Shown: positions 10,151-20,748, counted from the stretch's first letter. The stretch: DNA of 64,000 nucleotides from Heliopora coerulea (GCA_030142905.1 JASJOG010000100.1:1042001-1106000), one strand, 5' to 3'. Translations and numbers: made by a program. The notes: a model not told the origin generated them from the sequence alone.

Positions 10151-12188
10151 TCACTTAATTTTGGGAAAAATTTTCTCTTTTATTCCCTGATCCAACCTTT
10201 CCTGACTGACAGTAAAAATTCATTTCTTGTTGGAAATACTGTTCTTACCATTCAGACCTCACTGTAATATCACATTGGACATTGGTCTGAAGTAACCTGT
10301 CCCTCATTTCCCACAAACAAAGCACCTTGGCTTGAAACATCAGGACATTCTCCCCTAAGTTTCAGCAGTTTCCTGACCCTTTGGTCTTTTCACATGTTGT
10401 TCAGTATTGCTTATGCAGCACCCTTACTTTTTATCCCAGAGATGTTGCAATATAGGTATCAAATTCTGTTATCACATGTACATGCACAGATACACATTTT
10501 ATGTTTTTAAACAAAACAAAAGGCACCTTCCCCAAACAATGCAAACCAGGGATGCTTCAGGCCTTTGTGCTTTTACTCCCCAAGTAAGTCATTCAGAGTG
10601 TTATTTCTGGACAACTTTATTCAGCACCTGTAAACTACTGATTAAGACTTTGATCCCCAGAATGAGCCCATAATTAGATATTTAATACAGGTCAACACAA
10701 AATTATTTTGTTGTATCTAGCAAGAACATATGTCTGGAGTCTAACCCATTATCTCTCTCTAAATGGTGGCAGCTCCTTTGCATTTTAACTAAGAATTTTA
10801 CTCATAATGGCCTTTTAGAACTTCACCCAGTAGACTAACACCACATCATTTTATGCAGCAAATGATTCCACAAAGGGGCAAGTCTGAAAATTAATGGGCT
10901 GTTGGTGTACCTATGCACTCACACTAAAACTTTTGGCCTACCATTAAAGATTTGATGATCATAATTCTTTAACTTGTACATGTAAGAGCTTAGATAACTG
11001 ATACAGCACATGTATACAGTATAATGGCACAGAAAAACAAATTTGGTGAAAGCATCTTTCTGGTACATGTGCAGTATGGTCAACAGTTAAAAAATCTAAC
11101 CAAGGTACTGTATGGTCCTATAACTGTGCAATTCTTTTGTGCAAGTGCTCGATACCAAAGTTTTTCCTTAAAAACATTTAATGTTTTATCTGATAAATTA
11201 TTTGGTGCACTAGTAATAATCATATGAAGATAAGCCTCAGTAGGCAAAGAAGTTTAGCAGTCTCCATGCTCTCATCACAGTATGAGATGTACTTATTATA
11301 CAATTACATTACATGTACAATTTCTGACCACCTCAGAAAACCAGACTGTATCAGAACTAGTCTTACAGGATCAATTAACCATCTCAGTAAAGCAGATTGC
11401 ATCAGAATTATTTTTAAGAACATTATGGCATTTACAATGCTAGACAGTTTTACTTGTCACCTGTGTATTAAAGGATTATGAACAAGAAGAATTAAAGGAA
11501 GTCCATGTGTGCTTTACTGGAAATTTTTAATTTTTTCAATCTCTTGAAACCCTGTTCTCCAGTAGTTTAGGATTGGAGCAGCATATCCATAAGAATGCAC
11601 CAGTTTTGGTTTACTTGAGCTAAACCATTCATCAGAGTACCCCAGTCATGAATCAACCTCCAGCACACAATTTGTCTATTTCATGATATGAAATGCACAC
11701 ATAGGGCTACTGTACTTTCAAGAGTTTTGAATCCATTCCATAAGCCATGCATTTGGTATTTTAAAACCAATATGTGCATTTGCCTTAAAAAGAACCTGTG
11801 AGTTTGCACTTATCCAAAATAATTTTAATATATATACAACCACAAGTGAGGGACTTGCAGTAAATATAGGCCTTGGAGTTAAAATGTCAATTATTAAGGA
11901 ACAAAAATGGCCCTTAAAACAATTTGTACACTGATGGAGCACATATCCCTACGTATCTGCTCCAACAGACTGACATGTATTGGAGCAGATAGATACAGAT
12001 ACAGTATGGAGACACAGATACAGTATGGAGCAGATACAGTGACAGATCGGCAGGTAGACAAACAGGCAGACATTAACCAAAAATTCATTATTCTACACTG
12101 CTGTGATACGTGTACGGGATAATGAGGCTGTTATGTTGGTAACCCGGCTCTTTCAAATTTCTAGTAATAGGTAAATTACGTTTCATAC
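10151..12188. other. Intron 1 of the MPV17L2-like gene, 5' part
   Basis: This is the intron sequence between the R4-like stack and exon 1. No coding, RNA or structured repeat was recognised apart from a short degenerate ACAGATACAGTATGGAG repeat near 11985-12070. ORFs here are short and carry no motifs. Confidence 0.5.
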
Positions 12189-12510
12189 CGCCAAGGAATG
12201 CAGCTCCAACAACCGGCGACAGTATTGTTTCGTCAGCGAGGACTTTTCTAAATACTACTGTGTGAATTTTTCCGACTATAACTCTGTCTAGTGCAAGGTA
12301 CCAGAAGTGAACTACGGGACTCAAGAGAGCCCCAACTGCGATCATTCGAACTGTACGCGGAAAATCATATGGCATCAGCTTCTTGTACTTCTTCTTTTTC
12401 TTATACCGTTCCAACTGTTGTTCGACGAAGTCTCCAAGACCAAATAAACCAGAGAACGTGACTGAGTTTGTCAGGAATAGATAACGCGAAAAGAAGTTCT
12501 TAAACACCAT
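12189..12510 (-). CDS. mpv17l2: MPV17L2-like protein, exon 1 with start codon
   Basis: The exon runs from the ATG at 12510 to a GTATGA donor (12188-12187), giving 107 codons plus one base (phase 1), which matches exon 2 at 4377. The protein starts MVFKNFFSRYLFLTNS. It has SGLFGLGDFVEQQLE and then VGALLSPVVHFWYLALDR, the hallmark first half of the Mpv17/PMP22 family (human MPV17L2 has [21 protein letters not shown]). MPV17L2 is a four-helix mitochondrial inner-membrane protein linked to mitoribosome assembly in mammals; localisation here is inferred by homology. An open frame continues past the donor to 12088 but loses similarity, supporting the splice. The K-rich stretch after the first helix is normal for this subfamily. 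Confidence 0.87.
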
Positions 12511-12697
12511 ATATTAAAAAATATGTTTTTGTTCAAAATGTTTCAATTGCAAGATAGTTCAAATTGGTAAACCGGTAAACCCGTTCTTGAGCCTGCAGTG
12601 TACTGGTGGCATTCGCTCAGCGCATTCGCCTTGTTCATTTTGTCATAATTCGTACATTCGTTACGGTGGTACGGTGGCCCAGAAGGCTCAACGGAAA

Positions 12698-12925
12698 TAA
12701 AAAAGTAACAATACAAATAAATAAGTCACAACACAAATAAAAAAGTCACAACACAAGCAAAAAAGCCACAAAGTAAACAAAAAAGTTACAACGCAAATAG
12801 AAAAGGTCATAACACAAGTCAAGAAGCCACAACGCAAATAAAAAAGTAAAATAATAACCCCCCCCCCCACCACCACCAAAAAAAAAAAATAAAAAGCCAC
12901 AACACAAATTAAAAGTTTCAACATA
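12698..12925 (+). repeat. A-rich minisatellite, unit about 19 bp
   Basis: Degenerate copies of AAAAAAGTCACAACACAAAT repeat about nine times, interrupted near 12856-12892 by a C run, CAC repeats and an A run. It lies upstream of MPV17L2 exon 1 on the minus strand. The 112-codon minus-strand frame across it is a repeat artefact. Confidence 0.85.
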
Positions 12926-13044
12926 CGTGTGGGATTTCCTGTAGCATTACACCATTTTGAATTAGATTGTTTAACTGTAAAAGGGGGATAAAGTGTTATG
13001 ACATTTGATGGAATATTATTATACACTTGGGTTCGAGAATAAAG

Positions 13045-14230
13045 TACACCTTTTGCTGTTCATTACCAGAAAATATACTATCCTTAACGCAAACCTCAAA
13101 CTCATTGACGCAAAAATACATTCATTTTATTCAATCGACATTCATTTGCGTAGATACGCAACCATTTGCATCAAAGGGCATTTCATAGCGCCAACAGACG
13201 ACCATTAGCACCATTCTCCTATACATTAGGGATAATAAAATTTCAATTACGGAAGAGAAATATCTTGCCTAACTGAAATTTTATTATCCCTGATGTATAT
13301 TAGAATGGTGTTAATGGTCATATGTTGACGGTATAGAATGCCCTTTGATGCAAATGGTTGCGTATCTACGCAAATGAATGTCGATTAAATAAAATGAATG
13401 TATTTTTGCGTCAATGAGTTTGAGGTTGGCGTTAATGATAGTATATTTTCTGGTAATGAACACCAAAAGATGTAATTTTGGACTAGAGACAGCCGATTAC
13501 GAAAATAGCCGACTATTTTCAGGGCGATTAATCGGTACTTGTCGATCACCACTGTGTTGCTAGCTACTTGTCCAAATTACCAATCCTAAAACTTTACTCA
13601 AAATATACCTTTCCTCGGTGTTTTTTTGTTGGGCTCTACTGTTTGTCTTGTGCTTAGCAAGTGAGAATATTTCGTTTCCATTTGGCTGGCTTTCGGCGCC
13701 AGCTAGCTTTTTCTGGATTCCCTATTTTCAAAATGTCAATAAAACCAGACTTGTTTGTTTCATCAAGACTTCGTTATAAAGCTAGTTTGCGGGTGGCTCG
13801 ACATTCATATATGGGAAAGTAGTCATCTGCATTCAAAACACAAACCCTGTTGCACCGATTTTTTGGTGATTCTCCGATCAATTGACTCATCCTTATTTTG
13901 GATTCTCTTTATTTTCAACACTGTATTAAAAAATGTTTGTCAGTTCTTAAAAAGAAATTATACAACTACGGCTTCAAGGGAAGGAGGACTGGAATCGATG
14001 ACTAAGGCAAGATATTTCTCTTGAGTAATTGAAATTTTATTATCCCCGATGTATAGGAGAATGGTGTTAATGGTCCTCTGTTGGCGCTATGGAATGCCCT
14101 TTGATGCAAATGGTTCCATACTTACGCTAACGAATGTCGATTGAATAAAATGAATGTATTTTTGCATTAATAAGTTTGAGGTTTGCGTTAATGATAATAT
14201 ATTTTCTGGCAATGAACAGCAAAAGGTGTA
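13045..14230. mobile_element. Three-armed foldback element (inverted repeats of about 206 bp)
   Basis: Arm A (13045-13250) and arm B (13272-13474) are inverted copies separated by a loop of about 21 bp, GGAAGAGAAATATCTTGCCTA. Arm C (14025-14230) is a third copy in the orientation of B. C is preceded by the reverse complement of that loop (about 14003-14021). A and C share outer-end details (GCTGTTCATT) that B lacks, so A and C look like the true partner termini and B like an extra inverted copy, or C is half of a second foldback. There is no coding sequence. The B-to-C interval (13475-14002) shows nothing recognisable. Confidence 0.75.
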
Positions 14231-15016
14231 GTTACTTGTTATTATTTACAATTACAACAATCATGGCCAACCTGCTGGAAATTACACAAACTGAATTCCA
14301 CTATATATTTCACCATCATCTAGGTTATAACTTACTCGTATATGTTACGACTCCGTTGGTGTAAAATAACGCGTAATTAGAAATTGTAAACACTAGTGAT
14401 GTACAGGTTTACTTACAGTACAGTAGCTCTTTGTTTCCTACCGATTGTCTATAACAAGTTTTTTGTTTCAAAATCGTTGTGATTAAGCAACCAGGCGGGA
14501 ATCTCAAGCGTAAAATAAAGACAAGAGTTCAGCAAAAAACGCGAAACAAAGCCATGATGTAATTTGTAGAATAATTTACTAATCAGAGTGACGAAAAAAA
14601 TTTTTTTTTTTTAAATTAGAATATATAGATAACTTAGGTGGATTATATTACATGAAATACGTCATGCTATCTAATGTCTTTATAAATTACCATTTCCTAT
14701 GAATATGTTAACCCTAATTTACTAGTTTATTGATTAAAAAATTACTTGACGCTATTCTACCACACTATCTTTATTTTCCTTTCGAATTTTAATTAAACAG
14801 GACAATCATTGCGGCAAAATTTCATAAAAAATCAGACGTAATTTTTTTACAAATTCCGAAATTTTCGTTACAAAAGTGTTCACACAGAGTGTTTGAAAAA
14901 TTATGAAAATAAAAGTGGAATGATTTCAATGATTAAACCATATTGGAAAATTTGAGAACGACACCGCTCACCAAGAAAATGCGAAAGAAAATGCACCAGC
15001 AATATACTGTTTAAAC
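14231..15016. other. No gene or repeat recognised
   Basis: AT-rich intergenic sequence. No open frame with motifs, RNA gene or clear repeat structure was seen. Confidence 0.4.
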
Positions 15017-15306
15017 CAACGGTCCGCAATGTTTTTCGCCCGCGACCCATAAAGTAATTTTTGCATGTGTAGTGCGAGCCAACTTGACGGACCAGATGAA
15101 ATCAAGGGGAACAGAATAGCTGTCCGGCCTCTGCACGTATCCACAATTTTGTTAATGAGTTTTCCTCAAATACTCTTTTCAGTCCTCTATCCCAAGCAAG
15201 GTCGATAAGTTTCTAACACGGTCAACTTCGGCAGTTTTTTAGATTTTCTGAAGAGTTCTTGCGAACCGGCAAATATTTTCCGCGACCCGGAGTTTGCGGA
15301 ACGTTG
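15017..15306. mobile_element. hAT MITE with perfect 8-bp target duplication
   Basis: The 290-bp element is flanked by GTTTAAAC at 15009-15016 and 15307-15314, a perfect 8-bp direct repeat that is itself a palindrome. Its termini are inverted: CAACGGTCCGCAA at the left and TTGCGGAACGTTG at the right (one mismatch). Sub-terminal CGCGACCC motifs (15049 and 15282 regions) recall many animal hAT-derived MITEs. There is no coding capacity. Confidence 0.85.
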
Positions 15307-15314
15307 GTTTAAAC

Positions 15315-16517
15315 TAAATTAAACCAATAAACATCGTTTGAAAAAATTTTAAAAGTTTGATGTTTAACGGAGTTGAATGGCGTAAAACATAAGCGGGGAT
15401 GCATAACTGAAACCTATAAGGAGCCGCCTTATAGGTGTCATTTCTGCTTCTCATTTTGATCATTGTTGATGAAACAACTCCAAAACTAAAAACGTGACAA
15501 GTTGTTCCAGCGGTGTTGCCCAATTTAGCCAGACAAACTAAAATCGAGAAACCATTCTTCTGAAGGACGAACTACATTGATCAACGAACAACAATGTCCA
15601 GCACTCATAAAGCCACAACGCTTGCTCACGGTTGTTGAAGCACGCAAAAAATTGCACCGAAAGAATCACCATGTTCCGAACGCGATTGTTCATTATAAAG
15701 AAACAAGCATGGGTCGTACGCCCTTTCTGATCGGTTAACACTCGTGTTTCGATAGGATAATACAAATACGGTAAATTTACCGCAAAAAGTTTACCGACGT
15801 TCGTGTTGATCTTTTGTTCCTTTTATTCGATGAAACAAATACCCAATACCTTTTCCAGCTAGGTTTGAAAGATGTGATCAAAACACTTGGAATGTTGCGT
15901 GACTTTCAAAAAGCTAAAGAACACTCGTATTTTTTATTGTCAGTCGGTTCGTGTTTTTTCACTCTCCTTCAGTCTCGCAACACCCCACGTGTCTGGATCA
16001 GAATGCAAAGACTGAAAACTATTAGTTATTCTTAATTTAATGCATTTTTTTACATTTTCCACTAACCATGTTCGCTAATGTTAACTAGGTTGTTCAACCC
16101 CAAGACAGACAACTCAAAGGCCTCGACAATTCTAATTATCGTGAGAAAGCCGAATTCAGTAACTGATTTATTACATAATCCTATTATGACCCCAAAAAAT
16201 ATATAGGATTAAAAACATGAAATTAGTCAATTTTTTTAAAAACATTAATTGTAGTTGTGTCGATAGTTATGCAGTTCCTTAATGTAAATAAAGCAATGTC
16301 TGCCGATATGACGTAACTTTATCAAGTATGAAAATTATTTGTAAAAATGACGTAACGAATAAGCGCCATTTGGAATCATGTCTCCTTATAGCGGATCTAA
16401 ACTGAGATAGTATCAAAATTGTATGATAGGTAACAGCTGTTAACCCTTTTACGATCAGTGTCCTGTATATAGGTCATCTTGTCCAATGAACCACATTGTT
16501 AACAAAATAGTTCTGGG
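15315..16517. other. No recognised gene
   Basis: Minus-strand frames at 15314-15523 and 15538-15765 and a plus frame at 15814-16035 carry no motif and no convincing splice context. A short TTAA-bounded segment (16440-16502) beginning CCCTTTTACGATCAG may be another tiny piggyBac-like MITE, but it has no second copy in the window. Confidence 0.35.
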
Positions 16518-16905
16518 CAGAGGCGTAGGAACCAACTAATGGTTCGAAAGTATATAATGGGGTCCGGAGGCATCCTTCCCCGGAAAACCTCTGATTTTCT
16601 GAGGCTCTGAGATGCTATTTCGTGCATCGTGAGAGCAGTTTTAACAAAAAAATATAAAGATCATAAACGATGATCTTAATGATGCCCGCAAAACAGCTCA
16701 GCGCCATCCTCGTGAAAAATTGATTGAAAATCCTAATCCTGATCATAGGTTCCACTGGCTAACTTCAGCCCTAACAATTATGAATATTAACTTCATAGCT
16801 GATTTTTTCGTCCAACCTGATCAAGTATATTATAAAAAATTGCGACTATCGTAAGTATTGGGAGTACCGTGCCCCCACGTACCCTTTACGCTTCCTACGC
16901 CTATG
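16518..16905. mobile_element. hAT-like MITE with near-perfect 8-bp target duplication
   Basis: The left end CAGAGGCGTAGGAACC and the right end GCTTCCTACGCCTATG are inverted repeats. The flanks are GTTCTGGG (16510-16517) and GTTCAGGG (16906-16913), an 8-bp duplication with one mismatch. There is no open frame of note inside. Confidence 0.7.
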
Positions 16906-17059
16906 GTTCAGGGGATGTAGAACTGAAGAGTTAACGCCAGTTAATAATCGCAAACAAGTTGCGCTTTTCTACGTGTATACAAGAAAATAATATTCCCATT
17001 TTACATCCGGGTGGTCGTTGGATATTAGTATTAAAACGACTCCAAAATGCCTGAACCAA

Positions 17060-17866
17060 TCAGTTGGAACGGCCGTCTGAGCGAGGATAAAACAACTTCC
17101 TCCTAAAGTGACATCTCAGTTGGTAAAGACCAAAAAGAAACAGCTGCACCAAAGGAATGATTACAAAAGCAGAGATGATCATTGTTCCAGCAATGAACGC
17201 GGGTTTACCGTTTTCGTAATCTGTCACATTGTAGATGTATGATTTACCTCGACTGGATAGTCCTCCTGCAGCCCAGTAGATGACAGTAAAAAGCACATAA
17301 ACACTTCCAAAAATCATCACATACAGGCCATGCAGGAGATTCACTGGAATCGAGTTTGTAAATAGCTCGATGAGGATAAAAACAGAATTAAGAGCATGAA
17401 AGGAGACATCTAAGAAAGATGACCGTGATGATCTGGCGACTATGGTCCAGTAAAGCAAGGTGACGATTAAGCCAATACCTGACGACACAATCCATAACAA
17501 CCATACCAATTTCCCGTAAATTGTCCGTTCCTCGCCAGTTCCGTTCTGATATTCTTGTTGCTCCGTTCTCTCATTGTCTCTTTGCAGAAAGTTGTCATTT
17601 GCTTCCTCGTTTGAAGACAAGCGGCCATTAGAATTTGTATCATTCGCTTCCACTCGAGAGTCTAATCGTGTCCATTGCCGAACACAAGAGATTATAGTTA
17701 CAACACTTAAGGAGATGAAGTTCACGGTGAGCAAGAGATAACTCCAGATGGTAAGATAAATCAATAACTTCGGACTGTTCGATTGCAACCCTTGGGCAAT
17801 CAAGATTATCATGCAGAACAAGGTCATCGCTAATCGTAAGAGAAGGAAAGCCCATGATGGAAGGAT
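17060..17866 (-). CDS. Rolling-stone-like multipass membrane protein, exon 2
   Basis: The exon follows a TTTTTTAG acceptor (17867-17868) and runs 268 codons to its stop at 17060. It encodes roughly six or seven hydrophobic helices: LPSWAFLLLRLAM, YLTIWSYLLLTVNF, then after an acidic, Asn-rich cytosolic-type loop (about 65 residues) LLWIVSSGIGLIVTLLYW. Next come HALNSVFILIELFTNSIPV, LLHGLYVMIFGSVYVLF, a VIYWAAGG...YIYNVTDYENGKPA segment and a final FVIIPLVQLFLFGLYQL. The order of HALNS, IELF, HGLY and IYWAAGG is the signature of the rolling-stone (Rost) family. The founder acts in Drosophila myoblast fusion; the role here is unknown. Exon 1 joins in phase 0 from 27446, giving a protein of 296 residues. 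Confidence 0.85.
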   Translation of the reverse strand: MLPSWAFLLLRLAMTLFCMIILIAQGLQSNSPKLLIYLTIWSYLLLTVNFISLSVVTIISCVRQWTRLDSRVEANDTNSNGRLSSNEEANDNFLQRDNERTEQQEYQNGTGEERTIYGKLVWLLWIVSSGIGLIVTLLYWTIVARSSRSSFLDVSFHALNSVFILIELFTNSIPVNLLHGLYVMIFGSVYVLFTVIYWAAGGLSSRGKSYIYNVTDYENGKPAFIAGTMIISAFVIIPLVQLFLFGLYQLRCHFRRKLFYPRSDGRSN

Positions 17867-18638
17867 CTAAAAAAGTTTTAATAAAATAAATTTAGTGGCC
17901 AAGATGTAATATATCATACACCATAACAAGCATCTCTGATATCGAAACTTAAGGCTAAATTAAGGCTAAATCTTTCATGCAATTCATTGTAAGCTCTTAG
18001 TTGTAACCTTCAGTTCATGATACTAGTGTACAATCCATGCATACCAACTGGACACATTGCTGAGCCTCTTCAAATGGCCAGTTGGCGGGCTCTTTGAGCC
18101 ATATCCTGTAAAGTTTTGTCTGTCTCTTTCAGGTTATAAAATACCATTTTTATGGTGAATTAATGAAAACAACTTAACACCACAGTACCCTTTCCTAGTA
18201 CTCTTACAAACATTTTGAGAAGCCTTGCACTTTCCTGTCTTGTCAAGCATTTGTACAGTACAGTATTGACTTCATCACTTAGAGTGACTTTCAACAGCTT
18301 TGATTCCTGTGCTTATAATCACATGAAACAAAGCAGGGATAACAACGTGGTTTGTCCACATAATTATTGTAACAGTGATTGTGAAAAGTACTCTTGGCAT
18401 TTTTTAAAATATTTTCGTGCTGTTTCATACAAGGCTACACATATGAAAAATTGTTTGGTGTGTTCAAGTCCTTGGGACAGATTTTTAGATTTTTTTCTGC
18501 ATTGGAAAACTTCAGATTTTTGAGACCTTGAAAAATGCATCTTTCAATGACCACTGATAAGGGGATTGGAATGACATCTCTTTCAAAGTTAACAACATCA
18601 AGGGAGAACTACAGAATTTAGGCATATAAAGATATTAA

Positions 18639-18739
18639 CCCATTGAAGGGTAGGGTTCATCCCCTTGATGAGTAAAATCCCTTGGCATTAGCCATTATAG
18701 AACTAAAGTATATCGAGTGTGCCCTTGCCCCTCAATGGG
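18639..18739. mobile_element. Short piggyBac-like MITE flanked by TTAA (copy 2)
   Basis: The segment of about 101 bp lies between TTAA at 18635-18638 and 18740-18743. The termini CCCATTGAAGGG and CCCCTCAATGGG are inverted repeats. The core CCCCTTGATGAGTAAAAT is the reverse complement of the conserved core in copies 1, 3 and 4, so this copy is in the opposite orientation. Confidence 0.7.
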
Positions 18740-18756
18740 TTAATTTTGTAATCATA

Positions 18757-19227
18757 CAGTGATGGGAATTAGCGACGGCATTCGGCAATGCCGTCGCAAA
18801 TGCTGTCGCACTCAAGGTTTGCAACGGCAAAAAAATTGCCGTCGTAAAAATTTTTGCGGGAAGACTCGACATGGAATTATTTCTGACACCGAGCCACAAG
18901 AGAATTATTGTATTTTTAAAAAGAAGTCTTACAATTGAAACTTAATTGACGCGCATACAAAGATGTCAAATTCCTTTGTGTGCAGGTTGTCAATGTACTG
19001 ACAAGCGTTTCAAAAGTTTCATGTTTCACAGACAATGGAAAAATACAGGCGCCTGACAAGTCTGTGAATGCGATTTTATTTACGCCTGAATCGTGTCTGA
19101 AAGCTTGTATAAGGAACAAGACACAGCTTCACATTTTTGCCGTCGTAAAACTGGAAAATGCTGCCGTGACCACGTTTGGCGACGGCAATTCAGTGCCGTC
19201 GCCCTTTTGTCCTAATTCCCAGCACTG
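18757..19227. mobile_element. hAT-like MITE sharing the CGACGGCA palindromes
   Basis: The termini CAGTGATGGGAATTAG and CTAATTCCCAGCACTG are inverted repeats of the CAGTG...CACTG class common in hAT elements. Immediately inside are palindromic clusters of GCGACGGCA and TGCCGTCGC (18773-18845 and 19138-19203). These are closely related to the blocks in the MITE at 6225-6894. No clear 8-bp target duplication is visible. The 82-codon plus frame at 18980-19228 ends inside the terminal repeat and is not convincing. Confidence 0.65.
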
Positions 19228-20264
19228 ATTATAGGAAATTTTTGGCACTTCCCTGTATTGTGACAGAAACATGAATTATGTGCACAATTTTAAGTGGAAA
19301 AATGTCTAGTTAGTTTTACAGTAGCCAAGTAGCCCAAGTTGAATTTTTGACCAACTCAGAGTTGTTTGGATATATTGTGAAATACTCATTTCAAGTTCAT
19401 GATACTGTATGGCAACTATGATTGGAGTTGTCAAGATTTTCTTTCAGTCCTTGTGTTGTTGATTTCCTTAGGTTTATAATTTTCTCATGCATCCAGTACA
19501 GCATCAAGGAGTGGTACAGAGGCACTTGCACCAGGCACAAAATTTTATGGAGCAACATTTTTAGGAACAAAAATTTGACGTTTTGGTCTATTTTTTCTAG
19601 GTTCAAACATATTTTGCAGCTTGACAAAATGTTAAATCAATGTCTTGACTTCTCATCGTTAATTGTTGACTTTGCAGCTGTGAAGTCTCACAAGTGCCAG
19701 TTTTAAGTTTGCAATTACATTAATAAAAATAATTTTTCAGTATAAAAAACAGTAAGCACCAAAAACACTTGTTTCACCTGAAGTACCCAGTATACAGGCC
19801 TTTTAAACCAAGATTAAAACACCGAATCGAAGATTTTGGAGACAGAGTATATGCGATGACGAATTTTTTGACCTAAAGAGCTTGACGGATGAAACGTACT
19901 ATGGAAACGACGCTATTACCAGTTTTACCTGTCATTTCCAAGCAACACTAGCAGCCGCAGGATACGACTGACTCATAGTTATCAACGATATTACGTTAAA
20001 GTTTGGCACAAGAACGCGGAAGTTAAAGATCTTTGGCAAAGGATTATTAATATTGGAAGATACGAATACCCAAATGTGCGCGACTTCGTAAAGATTTAAT
20101 TGCGATAAACGAATCAAACTGGAGCGTCGAGCATGCTTTAGTATTTTCACAAACACACTATAGAACGGGTGCCTTTCAATGAAGCCTAGTAGAAAGGAGT
20201 TACACGTTAATAATTGCTGAAAAAGACAAAAATATAAATAATTTTGACAGAAGAGAAATTTCTT
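19228..20264. other. Intron of the rolling-stone-like gene, possible decayed transposase
   Basis: No clear gene. Around 19990-20100 the plus strand reads WHKNAEVKDLWQRII then EYPNVRDFVK, which vaguely recalls the C-terminal dimerisation region of hAT transposases. The match is too short to call. Confidence 0.25.
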
Positions 20265-20306
20265 AATACGCACGCTCTCAAGCTGTTCTCTCAGAAAAAC
20301 TTTCTG

Positions 20307-20379
20307 AGTCCCTGACGGGAATCGAACCCGTAACCTTCTGATCGCCGGTGAGACGCTCTAACCATTGAGCTACAAAGAC
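20307..20379 (-). tRNA. tRNA-like gene or tRNA-derived unit, copy 1
   Basis: On the minus strand this 73-nt unit folds as a cloverleaf: acceptor GTCTTTG/CAGGGAC, D arm GCTC...GAGC, T arm ACGGG-TTCGATT-CCCGT. The A box (TAGCTCAATGG) and B box (GGTTCGATTCC) are intact, and a T5 run follows at 20295-20299, a Pol III-type terminator. The anticodon arm is odd: TCTCA/TCAGA has a C-C mismatch and the loop has C at position 33 instead of U. A formal GGC (Ala) anticodon is therefore doubtful. The acceptor helix extends 5 bp further into the flanks (TCTGA/TCAGA). It is probably a pseudogene or tRNA-derived SINE-like unit. Confidence 0.6.
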
Positions 20380-20450
20380 TCAGATGCTGAGCGAAGGTTA
20401 AATTTGTGTACTGGTTCGTATAGATGGTAGACATAAGTACTGCCAGTCTG

Positions 20451-20748
20451 CTAGTCTCGATATGTCGTCTATTTTTATGTTAATCAATGATGTGTTTGTG
20501 GTAGCTTGGTAATTATGTTCTTAATACGCACGTTCTCAAGCTGTTCTCTCAGAAAAAACTTTCTGAATCCCTGACGGGAATCGAACCCGTAACCTTCTGA
20601 TCGCCGGTGAGACGCTCTAACCATTGAGCTACAAAGATTCAGATGGCTGAGAGAACAGCTTGAGAGCGTGCATACTAAGAACATAATTACCAAGCTACCA
20701 CAAACACATCATTGATTAACATAAAAATAGACGACATATCGAGACTAG
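20451..20748. repeat. Palindrome with 102-bp arms enclosing the second tRNA-like unit
   Basis: The left arm 20451-20552 and right arm 20647-20748 are inverted copies (I count 3 mismatches in 102). The 94-bp centre is the tRNA-like unit plus its terminator. The inner end of the left arm (ACGCACG...CTCAAGCTGTTCTCTCAG) is also present beside tRNA-like copy 1 at 20264-20294. The structure is a hairpin with the tRNA-like sequence as loop. It lies in the rolling-stone intron. Confidence 0.9.
20566..20638 (-). tRNA. tRNA-like gene or tRNA-derived unit, copy 2
   Basis: This is identical to copy 1 except at acceptor pair 1-72, where A-T replaces G-C. The acceptor is ATCTTTG/CAGGGAT, so both strands changed and pairing is kept. 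A and B boxes are unchanged and a T6 run follows at 20553-20558. It has the same unusual anticodon loop (C33, C-C mismatch). It sits at the centre of the 102-bp-arm palindrome. Confidence 0.6.

Noticed and set aside
12688..13026. 112-codon hydrophobic minus-strand frame
   Set aside because: It is a translation of the 19-bp minisatellite and homopolymer runs.
18757..19227. 8-bp target duplication for this MITE
   Set aside because: TAATCATA on the left and ATTATAGG on the right do not match.
19990..20100. hAT transposase C-terminal fragment
   Set aside because: Only about 35 residues with a loose match; not enough to call.
20307..20379. Functional tRNA-Ala(GGC)
   Set aside because: C at position 33 and a mismatch in the anticodon stem make normal decoding unlikely; kept as tRNA-like.
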